Positions 48,549 through 60,369 of a stretch of DNA of 64,000 nucleotides are shown one piece after another; within the stretch, counting starts at the first letter, position 1, and every line of letters starts with the position of its first letter. The position numbers and the translations under genes are program-made. The stretch lies in NCBI GenBank assembly GCA_021442155.1, contig CM038215.1, forward strand, positions 214,638,982-214,702,981. Direction: 5' to 3'. Below the pieces are notes generated by a model that worked only from the letters and a program-made list of their open reading frames with translations, was not told where the DNA came from and did not search any database. The DNA is from Cymbidium sinense. Lineage: Eukaryota; Streptophyta; Magnoliopsida; Asparagales; Orchidaceae.

Positions 48549-51500
48549 GAGACTTCCTCCCCTCAAGATAATCATCCAAGTGCACTCACATGGTTAAGAT
48601 TGACTAAACTAGCTCTTTGGTTGAGCCTCTCACCGATGACCAAATTTTGGCCACCTAAATGTTTGGATACATGGTTCTCATCCACGTATGGAAAGAGGGG
48701 AGAGAGGCCCTCTTCTCCCAAGATTTTTACTCCTACATGGTCCTCAGGCAAAGAGAAGGAGATTAGAAGCCTTTTCAGATCTTTTTGTTGATGATAAGAC
48801 AAAATTCTTCCATGGCTGACGGCAAGGAGGTTGAGGCAAACTTGAACAAAACTCACCTCGACCACATGACACTAGTGAGCCAAAAAACCATCAAACTCGA
48901 TGGCAAGGTGGTGAGTATTGGTCTCCACGATGATCTACGGGAGGTAATATGTGAAACTTCTCCCATTGCCTCGCCACATCCCCACAAAGGTGAACGAACC
49001 ATCCCCTCCCACTGAGACCCCAAGCCAATGAGGTATGTTCCAAAATTGATCCTTTAAGCAATTACATTTGGTCCTTTATGAAGGGAGCTTGATCTCAAGT
49101 GAGATCAAACCATTTAGATGGGTTGCAAATTGCTTCTTGATCAATTTGCAATAAAAATCAAGGGAAACCTTAGTCTAGATCGCTAGAAATCCCTCCCAAT
49201 GAGACTCTCCGTTCTCCATAAAAGGAAGGAGATAGAATTTCTACAATCTATTCCTTTTATTAGGAATGGATGGTGAGATCTAGCTGGATGTTCAACTTAA
49301 TCCTCAATACAAAATGTGGCCGTAGATCGTTCTGTGGTCCCCACCACTTTTAATGTGAGATCCATGTGGTCTAATGGTGCCACGCCATGTGGCAATGGTG
49401 CCACGTCAGAGTCAACCTTTAAAATAGAAATTTTCTATTTTTTGAATTAAATAAATAATAAAAATAACAAAAAATCAACAAATCATAAAAAATAAAAAAA
49501 TAAATTCAAAAATGCAAATAAAGGCTTCATCGATTCATCTCAGTGAAAGGAATCCATTAAACCCAAAATTTCAAATTAATTTTGGATAATTTTGGATTAA
49601 TTTTAGTATGAATGAAAATGTTAAAACTCAAATTAATCACAAACCATTAATCCAATCAATATGAAACTTTGAGAAATTGAAATTGGGGTTAAAATACACC
49701 TTTAAAAAGTTTTCATGATTTATTACAAAGTAAATCAAAAGATACTGAATTTCTAATCTCAAACCCTAATTTTAATAAAATAAAATAATATTAAATTAAG
49801 AAAATCGTGGAAAATTATGAAATCATCTTAAATCATCATAATAAACTTAATGAACTAAAACACATAATTAAAAATCACTAAAACCTAATAAATCATAAAA
49901 TGATGTAATTTGGTATTCAATTAAATTAATCAATTTGAACTTAGAAAAATCATAACAAATCAACCAAAATTTAAAAAATTCTAATGAATCCTCTATTGAT
50001 GCATCTTCTAGACAAGAATCTAAGAGAAATAAAACCCCTTGGTAGTTTCGTTTAAATAAAGCTTAATTTAAGTATTAATAAAATAATTATGACATTAATT
50101 AATCATGAATTATACATCTTATCATGATAAAAGTTTAGAGACCTTAAATTGGAAAGTAATCACACTTTCCATAGACATTGCAAGGTTAATTGACCTTTGG
50201 ATTGGAAGTTATTGAATTTTTAATCTCTAGATTGATTTAAATGAAATAATAAATAAAAAATTGTAACAAATTATAAAAAATCATAAATTAATTTGAAACA
50301 TCTTCATCAACATTAGAACACGTAAGGATAATTTTTTAACACTTTAAGTCAAAGAATTTGATCAATTACAATTTTAAGGTTTAATGGAATCCGTTAAAAT
50401 GTAAAATATAATTAAATCTTAAAGTTAATAAATTATTAAATTCATGATAAATCAATTAATGGAATCTTAACACAAAATCAATGCAAATTAAGATTGGATT
50501 AAAACATTAATCTACATGTTGCAGGTTAATTCAAACTAAAGAATACACATTAAATATACATAAACATTAATAAAATAAACATTAAACTAATTCAAATCAA
50601 ACAAGTCAAATCAAATTTAAAAAAAAATTAAACTTAAAAACATTTAATCAAATTTAAAGAAATAAAAGAAGAATTCAAAATAAACAAAATTAAAACATTC
50701 ATTAAACTAAACTTAGATCAAATCTGAAGGAGATTAATTAAGATACTTAGGATCTTAGTTAGATCTTTGGAATGAACCTTAATCTTAGGGTGAAGGCTTC
50801 ATTCTATTAGGATTTAAGATGTTGAATGGAATGGGTTCCACTTAAAGTAGAATCTATTTCATTCTTCATTCTTGAAAACTTAGTTTATCTTAACATAAAA
50901 TGCACTTAAAATAAAAATGAAATTATAAATCATTAAATTAATTAAATTAAAACAACCCATGGTAAATTAAACCAATTTTAAGGCTAAAATAAATTAAAAG
51001 ATTAATTTTTTTCATAATTATAACATATGTATATAGTTTGGACACTCAAGATCGCATGACTATTGGTTCGGAGGAGGTGTTGATACCTCGAATCTCTTGT
51101 ATAATAATGACGCATACCTATGTGAAATTATAAAAATTTAAAGTCTCAAAATTAAATTAAATTAAACCTCAAAACTTAAATTGAAACTTGAATCTAAAAT
51201 GGCCTAATAATTTTTTGCTATACAACCCATTCCTTCACGCACTAGATTATTAGGTCACGAACCCAAGACTTAGGTTAGATTGATCTGTGATGTTTTATTT
51301 ATTTTGTGGTGTACCATTTTAAACTTGATGGCTAGGATTGTTTGCCGTTAGTCTGGATGGTAGGATGTATTTTTTAGAACTAATGCTATCTTCTGCATGG
51401 GCCTATGCTAAAAGGGACCACCATAATAAATTATATAAATGCTATTTTCATATAGGTATGCTTAAGTCCTAAGCATAGCCTAATAAGATAGGCGGGCTTG

Positions 51501-52944
51501 GCAAACAAGTAATGCTAAGCTTGTATGTTTACAAATATAACTGCTAGTGTGCTATTTACAATTTCTTGATGTTTGTTTTGTAGAACTTAGGATTTATTTT
51601 TAAAATTTAAAATGTAATTTGATGCTTAGAATAAGGTTAGGATCTATGGGGTCTAGGAATAATAGCTGACATTAGGCTCTTAGGAAAACTAAATTTTCTA
51701 CCCAATTTAAGTATAAACAACCTAAAAAATAAAGAAGCTTGAAACTTCACATAATTTAAAGCTTTAGAAATAACTTAAAATCAACTAGAAACAACTAGCT
51801 TTAGCGAACCATGCTAGCATATTATTTTGAATTCTTGAATTGGAAGCTTCACCCATTACAAATAAGGGGCATCTGACTTTTGAGAATGATCGCCTTCTTA
51901 GGGAAGTCTGCCTTCACTTCTTAATTTGGACCATGACTAATTCTAATTGCATTTCATTTAGACATAAAATGCATACCCAAGGCTTTAAATAAATCATGAG
52001 TCAAACATCTAAAAAACTAAAAAAAAGTGCATTAGTTAGGTGCATATCATACCCTACATGATCTTAAGGATTAGAGAGTGAGTCTAGATTTTTAGATTCT
52101 TTCCTAAAATATAATAGCCTAGAAATCTTCCACACATGAGACTTGGCACCATGGATTTTAAATACGCTTAGTTGGTGTTAGCTGGCAGCCTTTCTAGGTG
52201 GATTATAAGTTCAAAAGAGTTAGGGATAGGTTCATTCCATCAAGTGAGAGGAATAACCAATAATTCCTAAAAGTTGAGCTAGGTTGAGCCATTGAATTAT
52301 ATCAGAAGCACATATAGACCTAGGTTCTGAAGCATCCTCCTCAAAGTATATCTTCAATCCTAGACATTTTGTAGTATTGTTCTGCTAGAATCTAAGTCCT
52401 AGATTTCTAATAAAATGTCAACTCAACACCTAATTTAAATTCTAAAATTTAAATCCCAATGATAAGATTATTGAAATGTTTAATAGGCATCCAGGTATCT
52501 ATATGCATTTCCTACTTAATCCCATTTGGCTTCCAAAATAACTTTTTCCACTTTGGATCGTTCCCAATTGAAATTATAAAATATCATTTCCTTTGAAATC
52601 TAACTTAGAAATTCATAAAATTAATGGTTTATTTTTTAATTGAAAGTATTCTTAGGAAGATATCCTACATTCCTAAGATTAATTAACTATATGGGCTTGC
52701 CCTTATAGGGAACCATAAACACAGTTTAAAATAAACCTTCCTCTACTTCCATATGTAGTTAAAGGGAAAAATCTATGGTACATTAAAGACCCATTATCCT
52801 TAAGGGTCTTTTATTAAATGATCAAATTCATTATAATATAACCTATTTATCTTTTGAGATAATATGATTATTCCTTAATGATGCATTTGATCATCTAAAT
52901 AAGAAATTACTAGATTTTAAGTGGTGTCACAAATTTTTCCCACA
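47066..52944 (+). mobile_element. Solo LTR 2 of giant Tat family (diverged subfamily)
   Basis: A 5.88-kb LTR with no interior, bounded by an exact 5-bp duplication AGAGC (47061-47065 and 52945-52949). It starts TATTGATCTC, equivalent to the TGTTGACCTC of the other copies, and ends CCCACA. Conserved landmarks in order: 'cttagattaggagtg' (47130), a W-box-like zone (47450-48000), 'agtttggacactcaag' (51036), 'cctaagcatagcctaat' (51468), 'ttagctggcagcc' (52178) and 'gtggtgtc' (52921). Much of the middle differs from the other LTRs and it is 1.3-1.6 kb shorter. The ORFs at 48315-48865 only reflect a GA repeat and flanks. It inserted into the Tekay leader between primer-binding site and gag. Confidence 0.85.
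48500..48545 (+). repeat. (GA)n microsatellite
   Basis: About 23 uninterrupted GA units within solo LTR 2. It creates Arg-Glu and Leu-Ser repeat frames on the two strands that are not genes. Confidence 0.97.
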
Positions 52945-52949
52945 AGAGC

Positions 52950-53070
52950 CATATGAATGATTTGTAAATGTGTGATAGATATTTAGGTAGCTTTAGGTTA
53001 TTCTTTTTACACATTTTCATGTGTATTAAGTTAAATTATTTCATATGCATATCAGGTGTAGTATTGAGAT
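52950..53070 (+). other. Rest of Tekay leader
   Basis: Short AT-rich stretch between the solo LTR and the first gag codons. It continues the leader interrupted at 47065. No motif recognised. Confidence 0.6.
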
Positions 53071-54260
53071 ATCATGAATCAAGATCAAAATGCGACATAT
53101 TAACAAAGTTCCAGTCAGGATGAGGTAGCATAGAGTAAGTTGGAGCCATGGCTTTAGATTCTATGACACAACTTACTAATAATGTAGCCCAATTAATGGG
53201 TGATGCTCAAAGCTGAATGTTTACTTCAAGAGTAGAAGAGGGAGATAGAAATTTACAATTATTCTTGAGATTGAAGACACCTTATTTTAAGGGAACATTG
53301 CATCCCTAAGTTGCTGAAGATTGGTTATTTAGATTAGAAAAATCTTTTGATAACATGTAGTGCTTAGAGAACTACAAGGTACCTCTAGTAATGTTTTTAA
53401 TGGATGGTGAGGTTGAGCGTTGGTGGCTAGGCCAGTAGAAGAAAAAATTTCTAGGCAAGCTGAATGTTGAGATCACTTGGGAGCATATTAGTAATACCTT
53501 GAGAGATTGGTTTGTACCTTTATCAACTAGGCAACAAATATAAAAGCTTTTTTGAGATTGGTTCAAGAGAATAAAATGATGATGTGGTATGAGATTGAGT
53601 TTATTGCTCTTATTAGATATGCCCCAAACTAGTTAGCACTTTTGAGATAAAATATTATCACTTTTTGATAGGATTGAGGGAAAGTTTGAGGCACCCAGTG
53701 GTTCCATTTATTATTAGAGATTTCAATAAGCTAATTAAGAGGGAAATGTTGATAGAGAATAATTTAATATTGACATTGTAGCATTTGAACATGACCCAAA
53801 AGAGACTTGGAGGAAAGGCTTTTAGAAGTCATGCTAGTGGGATGAAGAGTTAGTTTTGGCCATATGACTCTGGGAGATGTTTCATAGCTTTTGGGAGTAG
53901 GAGTTTAGTTATTTCTGTGAGTAGTGCTCAATATGTACTTCATGTGAGAGGAGGAAGCATGGTCAGTGCTTTTTATTTTATGGGCAATATTTTTAGTGTG
54001 GTCAGTTTGGCCACAAGATAGCTCAGTGTTCTTTAAGAGCATTGAAGAACATGCCAGATGTTTAAGAAGATTAGAGATATGATAGGCATAATAGGACAGT
54101 CCCATCAAGAGCTTTAGGAAAAGATCATCTAGAAGAGGTGGTGAGAGATTTATAGAAGGTTAGTGAGAGGAAGTCCGTGAGGGTTTATTGCTTCAGTTGC
54201 TACTACTCTAACTCATCCCAGAGTATATAGTTTGACTCAACAAGAGGCTAAAGAATGCAC
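53071..54260 (+). pseudogene. gag of Tekay/Del-type chromovirus (broken)
   Basis: Starts at a plausible ATG (53073, 'MNQDQ'). The retrotransposon gag core is recognisable in frame-shifted pieces: 'PWL' and 'VAQLMGD' near 53140-53200, then the block around 53320-53560 with 'VPLVMFLMDGEVERWW' and 'ITWEHI', matching the family's 'AEYWWE...ITWEEF' region. The zinc-knuckle area at 53930-54060 keeps 'CGQFGHKIAQCS', the CX2CX4HX4C finger, preceded by a disrupted Cys-rich stretch. Stops (many TAG) and frameshifts make it non-functional. Gag would form the particle that carries the RNA. Confidence 0.75.
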
Positions 54261-54650
54261 GTGATGTTGTGACACGTATAGCTTTTATTTTTGCATAGCC
54301 TTACAAAATTTTATTTGATTTTGGTAAAGTCATTTTTTATATCTGAGAGATTTCTTACTTGCCTAAATATACTTTCTATTTTCTTATCATCTAGTTTATC
54401 TATTCTTTTACCCATTAGAGATTATTTGATTGCTAGTCAAGCTTGTATTCATGATATTGAGATTTCATATAAAAATTTGGAGTCAGAGCTAATTACATTC
54501 CGTTGATTGAGTTTGATGTTATCTTGGATAAGAATTACTTTAGTAGGTATAGAGCTTTTCTTGGTTGTAGTCAAAAGAGGGCAATCTTATGTGTTGTTGG
54601 TGAAGTATTTTATTTTTAAGCTGCTAGAGATGTTCAATCATCTTTGATAT
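54261..54650 (+). pseudogene. Aspartic protease domain of Tekay element (broken)
   Basis: From about 54300 the translation gives 'KILFDFG' where the family has a D-(S/T)-G active site (here D-F-G), then 'ISERFLTCLNI' and 'SLSILLPI', as in Tekay proteases. 'ELIPLIEFDVILDKNYF' follows near 54487-54540, corresponding to 'DVILGMDWL'. The open stretch 54291-54506 is a fragment read in another frame over part of this domain. Stops and a shift are present. Confidence 0.65.
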
Positions 54651-54699
54651 CGCATTGATAAATTATGGAGGAAGAAAAATGTTGTATTTCTTGCTTATG

Positions 54700-55640
54700 T
54701 AAGAGATAAGAGTAAAGCTCTAGTTGCTATTGAATTTGTTCTTTGGGTGAGAGGATTTTTAGATGTATTTTTGGATGAGTTGGTGTGTTTACCTCCTAAG
54801 AGAGAGGTGGAGTTTTGTATTGAGGTAGTGTCTGGTACATCTCCTATTACAAAGATTTCTTATGGAATGAAATATAAAGAATTGTAGAAGTTGAAGGTTT
54901 AATTATAGAAGTTATTGGATAGAGGCTTTATTAGACCTAATGTATCTCTGTGGGATGCACTTGTGTTATTGTGAGGAAGAAAGATGATACAATGCATATG
55001 CATATTGATTATAGAGAATTGAATAAGGTGATTATCAAGAACAAGTATCCATTTCTCAAAATTGATGATTTATTTGATCAACTAGAAGGTGTATCTATAT
55101 TTTCAAAGATAGAATTGAGATATGAATATCATCAATTGAGGGTAGAGTAGGAGGATGAGATGAAGACAACTTTCATTATTCGTTATGGCCATTATAAGTT
55201 TTTAGTCATGCCTTTTAGTGTGATAAATGCCCCAATTGTATTTATGGATTTGATGAACTCTGTGTTCAGAGCATATATAGATCAGTTTGTTATTATTTTT
55301 ATTGATGATATATTAGTGTATTCCAAATTTAAGGATGATCATGCTACTCATTTGAGATTAGTATTGGAGATATTTAGACGTCATCAACTATATGTTATAT
55401 TTAAAGTGTTTTTTCTGGTTGAGTTGTTCCTTTTCTATGCCATATAGTGTGTGGAAACAACATTTCTATTGTTCGCTAAAGGTTCATGCAATAATTGATT
55501 GCCCAAGGCCAATTATAGTGTCAAAGTTTTGTAGGTTCCTTGGAAAGCTAGGTTATTATATAAAATTTGTAAAAGGATTTTCACATATTGTAATTTCTTT
55601 GACAATAATGACTCAAAAGGTAGTTCATTTTGATTAGACA
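54700..55640 (+). pseudogene. Reverse transcriptase of Tekay element (broken)
   Basis: RT entry at 54790-54930 ('CLPPKREVEF' and 'LLDRGFIRP'), with three stops in the segment aligned to the family's 'ELKVQLQELL'. Palm pieces in order: '[20 protein letters not shown]' (54972), '[15 protein letters not shown]' (55047), '[15 protein letters not shown]' (55101), '[19 protein letters not shown]' (55187) and '[12 protein letters not shown]' (55295). This last one keeps the catalytic Asp pair (F-I-D-D). A frameshift near 55400 separates the thumb, where 'RPIIVSKFCRFLGKLGYY' (about 55510-55560) fits the family's 'RFLGLAGYYRRFV' block. A UAG stop lies at 55148-55150. Confidence 0.9.
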
Positions 55641-56110
55641 TTAGAGTGTGAGGGCAATTTCCTGACATTGAAGGATTGCTTGGTATCAACACCTATTCTA
55701 ACAATTTCATCTGGTGTTGAGGGGTTTCAAGTGTACATTGATGCTTCTTTGGAAATATTGGGTTGTGGGTTGCAAAATAATGAGAGAGTTATTGCTTATG
55801 CATCCAGACAGTTGAAGCCACATGAGAAAAACTATCCTACTCATGATTTGGATTTGACAGCTATTGTATTTGCATTGAAAATCTAGAGACATTATATGTA
55901 TTGAATGAGAAGTAAAATTTATATATTTAATCAGAGGTTAAAGTACATTTTCCCGAAGGAACTGAACTTGAGGTAGAGGAGGTGGTTAGAGTTAATAAAA
56001 GATTATGATTTGAGCATTTTATATCAACCTCAAAAGACTAATGTGGTTCCTAATGCATTAAGTAGGAAGTTCACTAGTATTGCATCTTGTATGATTACAT
56101 CTAATGAAAC
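55641..56110 (+). pseudogene. RNase H domain of Tekay element (broken)
   Basis: '[20 protein letters not shown]' (from 55665) then '[16 protein letters not shown]' with the first catalytic Asp, '[20 protein letters not shown]' and '[14 protein letters not shown]' to 55886. A TAG stop stands where the family has Trp ('LKIWRHYLYG'). The tail 'FPKELNLR' and 'LELIKDYDLSILYQPQKTNV' continues to 'VPNALSRK' near 56070, the end motif that carries the last active-site Asp in relatives ('ADALSRK'; here Asn). Non-functional. Confidence 0.85.
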
Positions 56111-56159
56111 ACTAATTTGAGAGTTTGAGAGATTAAAACTATAAGTAATTTTTTCAACT

Positions 56160-57560
56160 AATATAGTATAAGATTTTTATCATTAATGATTATTCAGGCT
56201 TCTTTACAAGAGATGATTAAGGAAGCTAAAAAATATGGTGATGAACATACAATATTAATTGATTAGATTTAGTCATGGAGGAGAGTTGAGCTACATGTTG
56301 ATGTTCATGGGGTGTTGACTTGTTGACATTGACTTTGGATTCCTACTATTGGTGGTTTAAGAAGGGATATATTACATGAGGCCCATTATTCTGGATACAT
56401 TATTCAACCAGAGAGTAGTAAGATGTATCGTAATCTTTAGTCAATTTTTTGAGGGTTTGGGTTAAAGTGTGAGTGGTAAAGCTTATTTTAAGGTGTGGGA
56501 CATGTTAGATAATAAAAGCAGAGCATTAGAGACAAGGTGGTTTTTATAATCATTATCTATTTCTAAGTAGAAATGGGGGAGGTCACTATGGATTTTGCTA
56601 TGGGTTTTTTGAGGTCTAGACGAGATCATGATGTAGTATGGGTTATGGTTGACTGATTGACAAAGTCAGCACATTTTCTACTTATAAGGTAAATAGATTG
56701 TTAAGAAGTTGGTGCATTTATATATTCATGAGATTATTAGATTACATGGGATACCAAGAGTTATCATTTTGATCATGATGGTAGATTTACTTTTAGGTTT
56801 TGGCGAGTTATTCAAGAAGGTTTGGGGACTAAGTTAAACTTCAACATAACTTTTTCACCCATAAATAGATGGTCAGTCCGAGAGGATTATTCAAGTGTTA
56901 GAGGATATATTGAGATTACACACACTTGAAAATTTGGAGGGAGTTGGAATGATCATATACCTTTGATTGCATTTACTTATAATAATAGCTTTTAGTCGAG
57001 TGTTGGTATGGCTCCATATGAGGCATTATGTGGTAGGAGGTGCAGGACGCCATTATCATGGAGAGAGGTAGGTGAGAGATGTTTATTGGGACCTGGGTTA
57101 ATGGATGATGCCACTAGAAAGATCAAATTGATCATTAATCTATTTAAAGAAGCACAAAATAAATTGAGAAAGTATTATGATCCCAAGCATCAAGCAGTAG
57201 AATTTCAGGTGGATGATTTTATATTTTTGAAAGTTAGCCCTATGAAGGGTGTAAGTAGATTTGAGAGAGAAGGTAAGTTGGGTCTGAGATTTATTCAATA
57301 TTTTAAGGTGATTAGTACAATTGGCCATTATTCTTATAGATTATTGCTACCCAATCATATATTAGATGTGCATGATGTATTCCATGTATCTATATTAAGG
57401 TAATGGGCTACTAATGTTGATCATAGAATTTTTAAGGATGAGATTGAGATAAGACCTAATTTAACCTATATAGAGGAACTTGAGGGTATTTTGGCCTATA
57501 ATGTGAGACATTTGAGGAATAAAAAATCCTATAATCAATGTTCAACATAAGTATAAATAA
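56160..57560 (+). pseudogene. Integrase with GPY/F-like module and chromodomain remnant, Tekay element
   Basis: Integrase pieces: 'RRDILHEAHYSGYIIQPES' (56360-56410), matching the HHCC entry. Core 'VTMDFAMGFLRSRRDHDVVW' (56583-56640), with the first catalytic Asp in the family's 'ITMDFVTGLP' box. 'SYHFDHDGRFTFRFW' (about 56760-56805) is a shifted version of 'SDRDPRFTSRFW'. 'SSVGMAPYEALCGRRCRTPL' (57000-57060) follows a stop. The GPY/F-type module is intact as a frame to 57403, including 'DFIFLKVSPMKGV', 'RFIQYFKV' and 'DVHDVFHVSILR'. After the stop, 'EELEGILAYNVRHLRNKK' (57472-57525) is the entry of a chromodomain, and 'MRQLYLDLFDS' near 57590 its end. The chromodomain marks the element as a chromovirus. 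Confidence 0.88.
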
Positions 57561-57642
57561 AAAAGAGAAGCGCTTAAAAAAAGCAGATATGAGACAACTT
57601 TATTTAGATTTATTTGACAGCTGGCTAATTGTGAATGTTAAA

Positions 57643-59689
57643 GATGGCAACTACTTATACAGTAATCGTACTTGGTAAGACTTGCATATTTATTTTGTGT
57701 TCAATAATTTTTTTTAGTTTTAGAGTTAATTTTATGTTTAGTTTATTCATATATTTTTCATAATTGATTGGATAGACTTTTAACATGTCAAAATTTACTT
57801 TATTATATTTAATTAATTTTTTGAGATGTGTTTTATGCCTGATTCATAAATCATCTCACCATATTTTACACCACTCTTGACTCTATTTTATGCATAATTT
57901 TTATTTATTTATTTTTAGCATTATAAGTACAAAACTAAAAAATTTCTTATTAGAATTGTCTTCCTTAATAAATTTATACTTCTTTATAAAAGTGGGTTTT
58001 CTAGAGCCATCTTGTGTCCATTTCATAAACTATTTTTATTAGTGTGTTCTATATATGATTTTCAATTTTTGAACTATTTTTTCATAAATTTTAGAGTTGT
58101 CATATATTTAATATATAAAAGAATTTCTATAAAGTTATAATTAAAATAAATAATTTATTATACCCTTTTTATATTAATTAATAAAATTATTTTTTGAATA
58201 AAATAATCCAACCCACTTTCTTTTTCTCATTTCCCAAACTATGAAAAGTTTTAGAGAGAGGGGGGAAGAGAAAGAGAGGAGGATAGAGAAAGTATTCTCT
58301 AAGGGTTCATAGAGCCATTTTCGTCTATTAAGTTAGTAGAGAAAATTATCTGGCTATAGGCTACTGTTTACCTACTTTATATTTCAATTTCATCACTTGT
58401 GTGCTTATTTTTGATATTTTGATTGGTTGAATTTTGTTCAAACTCAGATCTAAGAAGATTTATAAACTTTTCACTGTGTAACTTTTGATATGTTGTAGAA
58501 TGAATAGTGCTGGATATATTGACATAATAAAATAAAGTTTTCATAAGGTATTTTATGTTGCATAACATTTTATATATTTTCATGAGTACATTGAGCCTGA
58601 TAAAAATTGCTATAAAATAAGAAAATCTTTAAAATATCATTCTAGATATTGCATATAATGATTATACAAATTATGATTGTTGATGTACACACACAAATTT
58701 ATCTATAATTCCAACTGTTAGTTGTACCCACTGATATTTACATATTTTTGCAATATATTTGATGATGTTTATATATGATAAAAATAATAATATTAAATGC
58801 TTAACTATCAAAATATATGTAGGTGGTTGGATGACTGTATTTTATATGAATTTAAGTGGAGTTATAAGAGCATGCACACCTATAAATTTATCCATCTGTG
58901 CATTTTATTTATTTGAACATATGTGAACAAGAAGAACATATAAGTGGAAGTGGAGGTATAAGGGGCAAAGGGGAAATATGAACAAGTAGAGGTATAAGGG
59001 GTGATGAAAAAACTATGAAATAGTCTAAATAAAAAAATAAATTAATATTTAATATTATCTTATTTTATTTCTAACATCATGTTACTTATATTGTTGCTTG
59101 ACATATTCTTACGATAGATATTAGTTTTTATACTAATACTATACTTGATAGAAACAACATGTGACCTATTGAAATGTTATTTTAATTCATTTATTATACA
59201 TTTTATTATTTATAAAATGGTATTTTTTGGCAAATATCTATTCTCTTATATTTTGTTTATTGAAAATTATAGATTTTGAGTACCTACTAAGTTGGGATTG
59301 CTCACTCTTGTTGTATTCACATGTGTTGTTTTAGTAAAGGGTTAAGACTAAAGTTGAGTAGAGGCTTTTGGTTATTGTTGAGAGCCTGATCTTAGGTATG
59401 TTTCTACTTTAGATATACTCTTTTGATAGTCATGGTAAAATACATGTTCTGTTGGTGGAAAAAAATTATACCATGATTTTTGTGTACATTATTTTGATTG
59501 TATAGTTGTGAAATGATATAGTGTCGACTACTTTAGTTTTATGATATTTTAATAATAGTAGTAGTTATGTGTATGTGAAATTAAGGAAACAATTCCTTTC
59601 AAATAGATCTCGTGTAATTTATTAACAATTGAGATCTTGACACGATGTAACCTATGATATAATAGTTTATATTGGGTTGGGTTGTGACA
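57643..59689 (+). mobile_element. 3' LTR of Tekay/Del-type element
   Basis: 2.05-kb direct repeat of 4314-6390, ending GTTGTGACA at 59689. The start is placed at the sequence matching TGTGACAAC of the 5' copy; here it reads GATGGCAAC, so the first two bases have changed, or the LTR begins a few bases upstream at TGTTAAAG (57637). No clear polypurine tract precedes it. The candidate duplication AGTTA follows at 59690-59694. Point changes and short indels relative to the 5' LTR are frequent, so the element is old. Confidence 0.85.
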
Positions 59690-59694
59690 AGTTA

Positions 59695-60365
59695 ACTCTA
59701 TATCATGCCTCCTCTAAGTGATATGAGAGAGTAAAAATAAATTAAAATATTTAGTTAGAGAGAGAGCTTTAATTTTAATTTTAAAATATTTTCTTAATTA
59801 ATTTTTATGTTAGTTATCATTTTATTAAAGTTGATAGAATATTTTGAGCCTAAAGCAATAAATGAAAGTAAAAATAAATAAAATAAAATAAATAAATAAA
59901 ATAAATATAAATAATCATTCTATTATGATGACTGTAAAACAATATGTGATGATAATCATTCTACTTTTGCATCTCTAAAATATAAACTAAAAAGGAGTAG
60001 CCCAATTTTAATCAATAAGCTTAAATAATTTAATTAACAAGTATAAGTATTAGTTTCTCTCTACTTTTATTCCATTTTCTTAGTTTGAATTGCACACTTA
60101 TTATTTAGGAATTTAATCAACATGTAGGTTTGAAAACTTTGTTTATACTTTATTGTATAAAATTCTAACAATGTAGTAAAAAAGATATATACAAATTAAA
60201 GGGAATCATCACAACATAATAAAAATGTAATGTTATATATAAAATACTACATAACATTTATGTGTTGATATACACCCATAAAAGTAAAATACTACATAAC
60301 ATTATATGAATCCTTTTTCTCTAAAGTGTCTTATTAAGTATCATATTAGCATTTAATCATAATAA
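59695..60365. other. AT-rich flank, no recognised gene
   Basis: Host-side sequence right of the Tekay insertion. Contains an AAAT-type simple repeat (about 59875-59912) and no coding signal. Confidence 0.5.
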
Positions 60366-60369
60366 ATTA

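Noticed and set aside
48315..48865. Overlapping open frames on both strands with Arg-Glu or Leu-Ser runs
   Set aside because: They are produced by the (GA)n microsatellite and its flanks inside a solo LTR.
57140..57328. Minus-strand frame of 62 codons
   Set aside because: Complement of the Tekay integrase C-terminal module, which is clearly on the plus strand.
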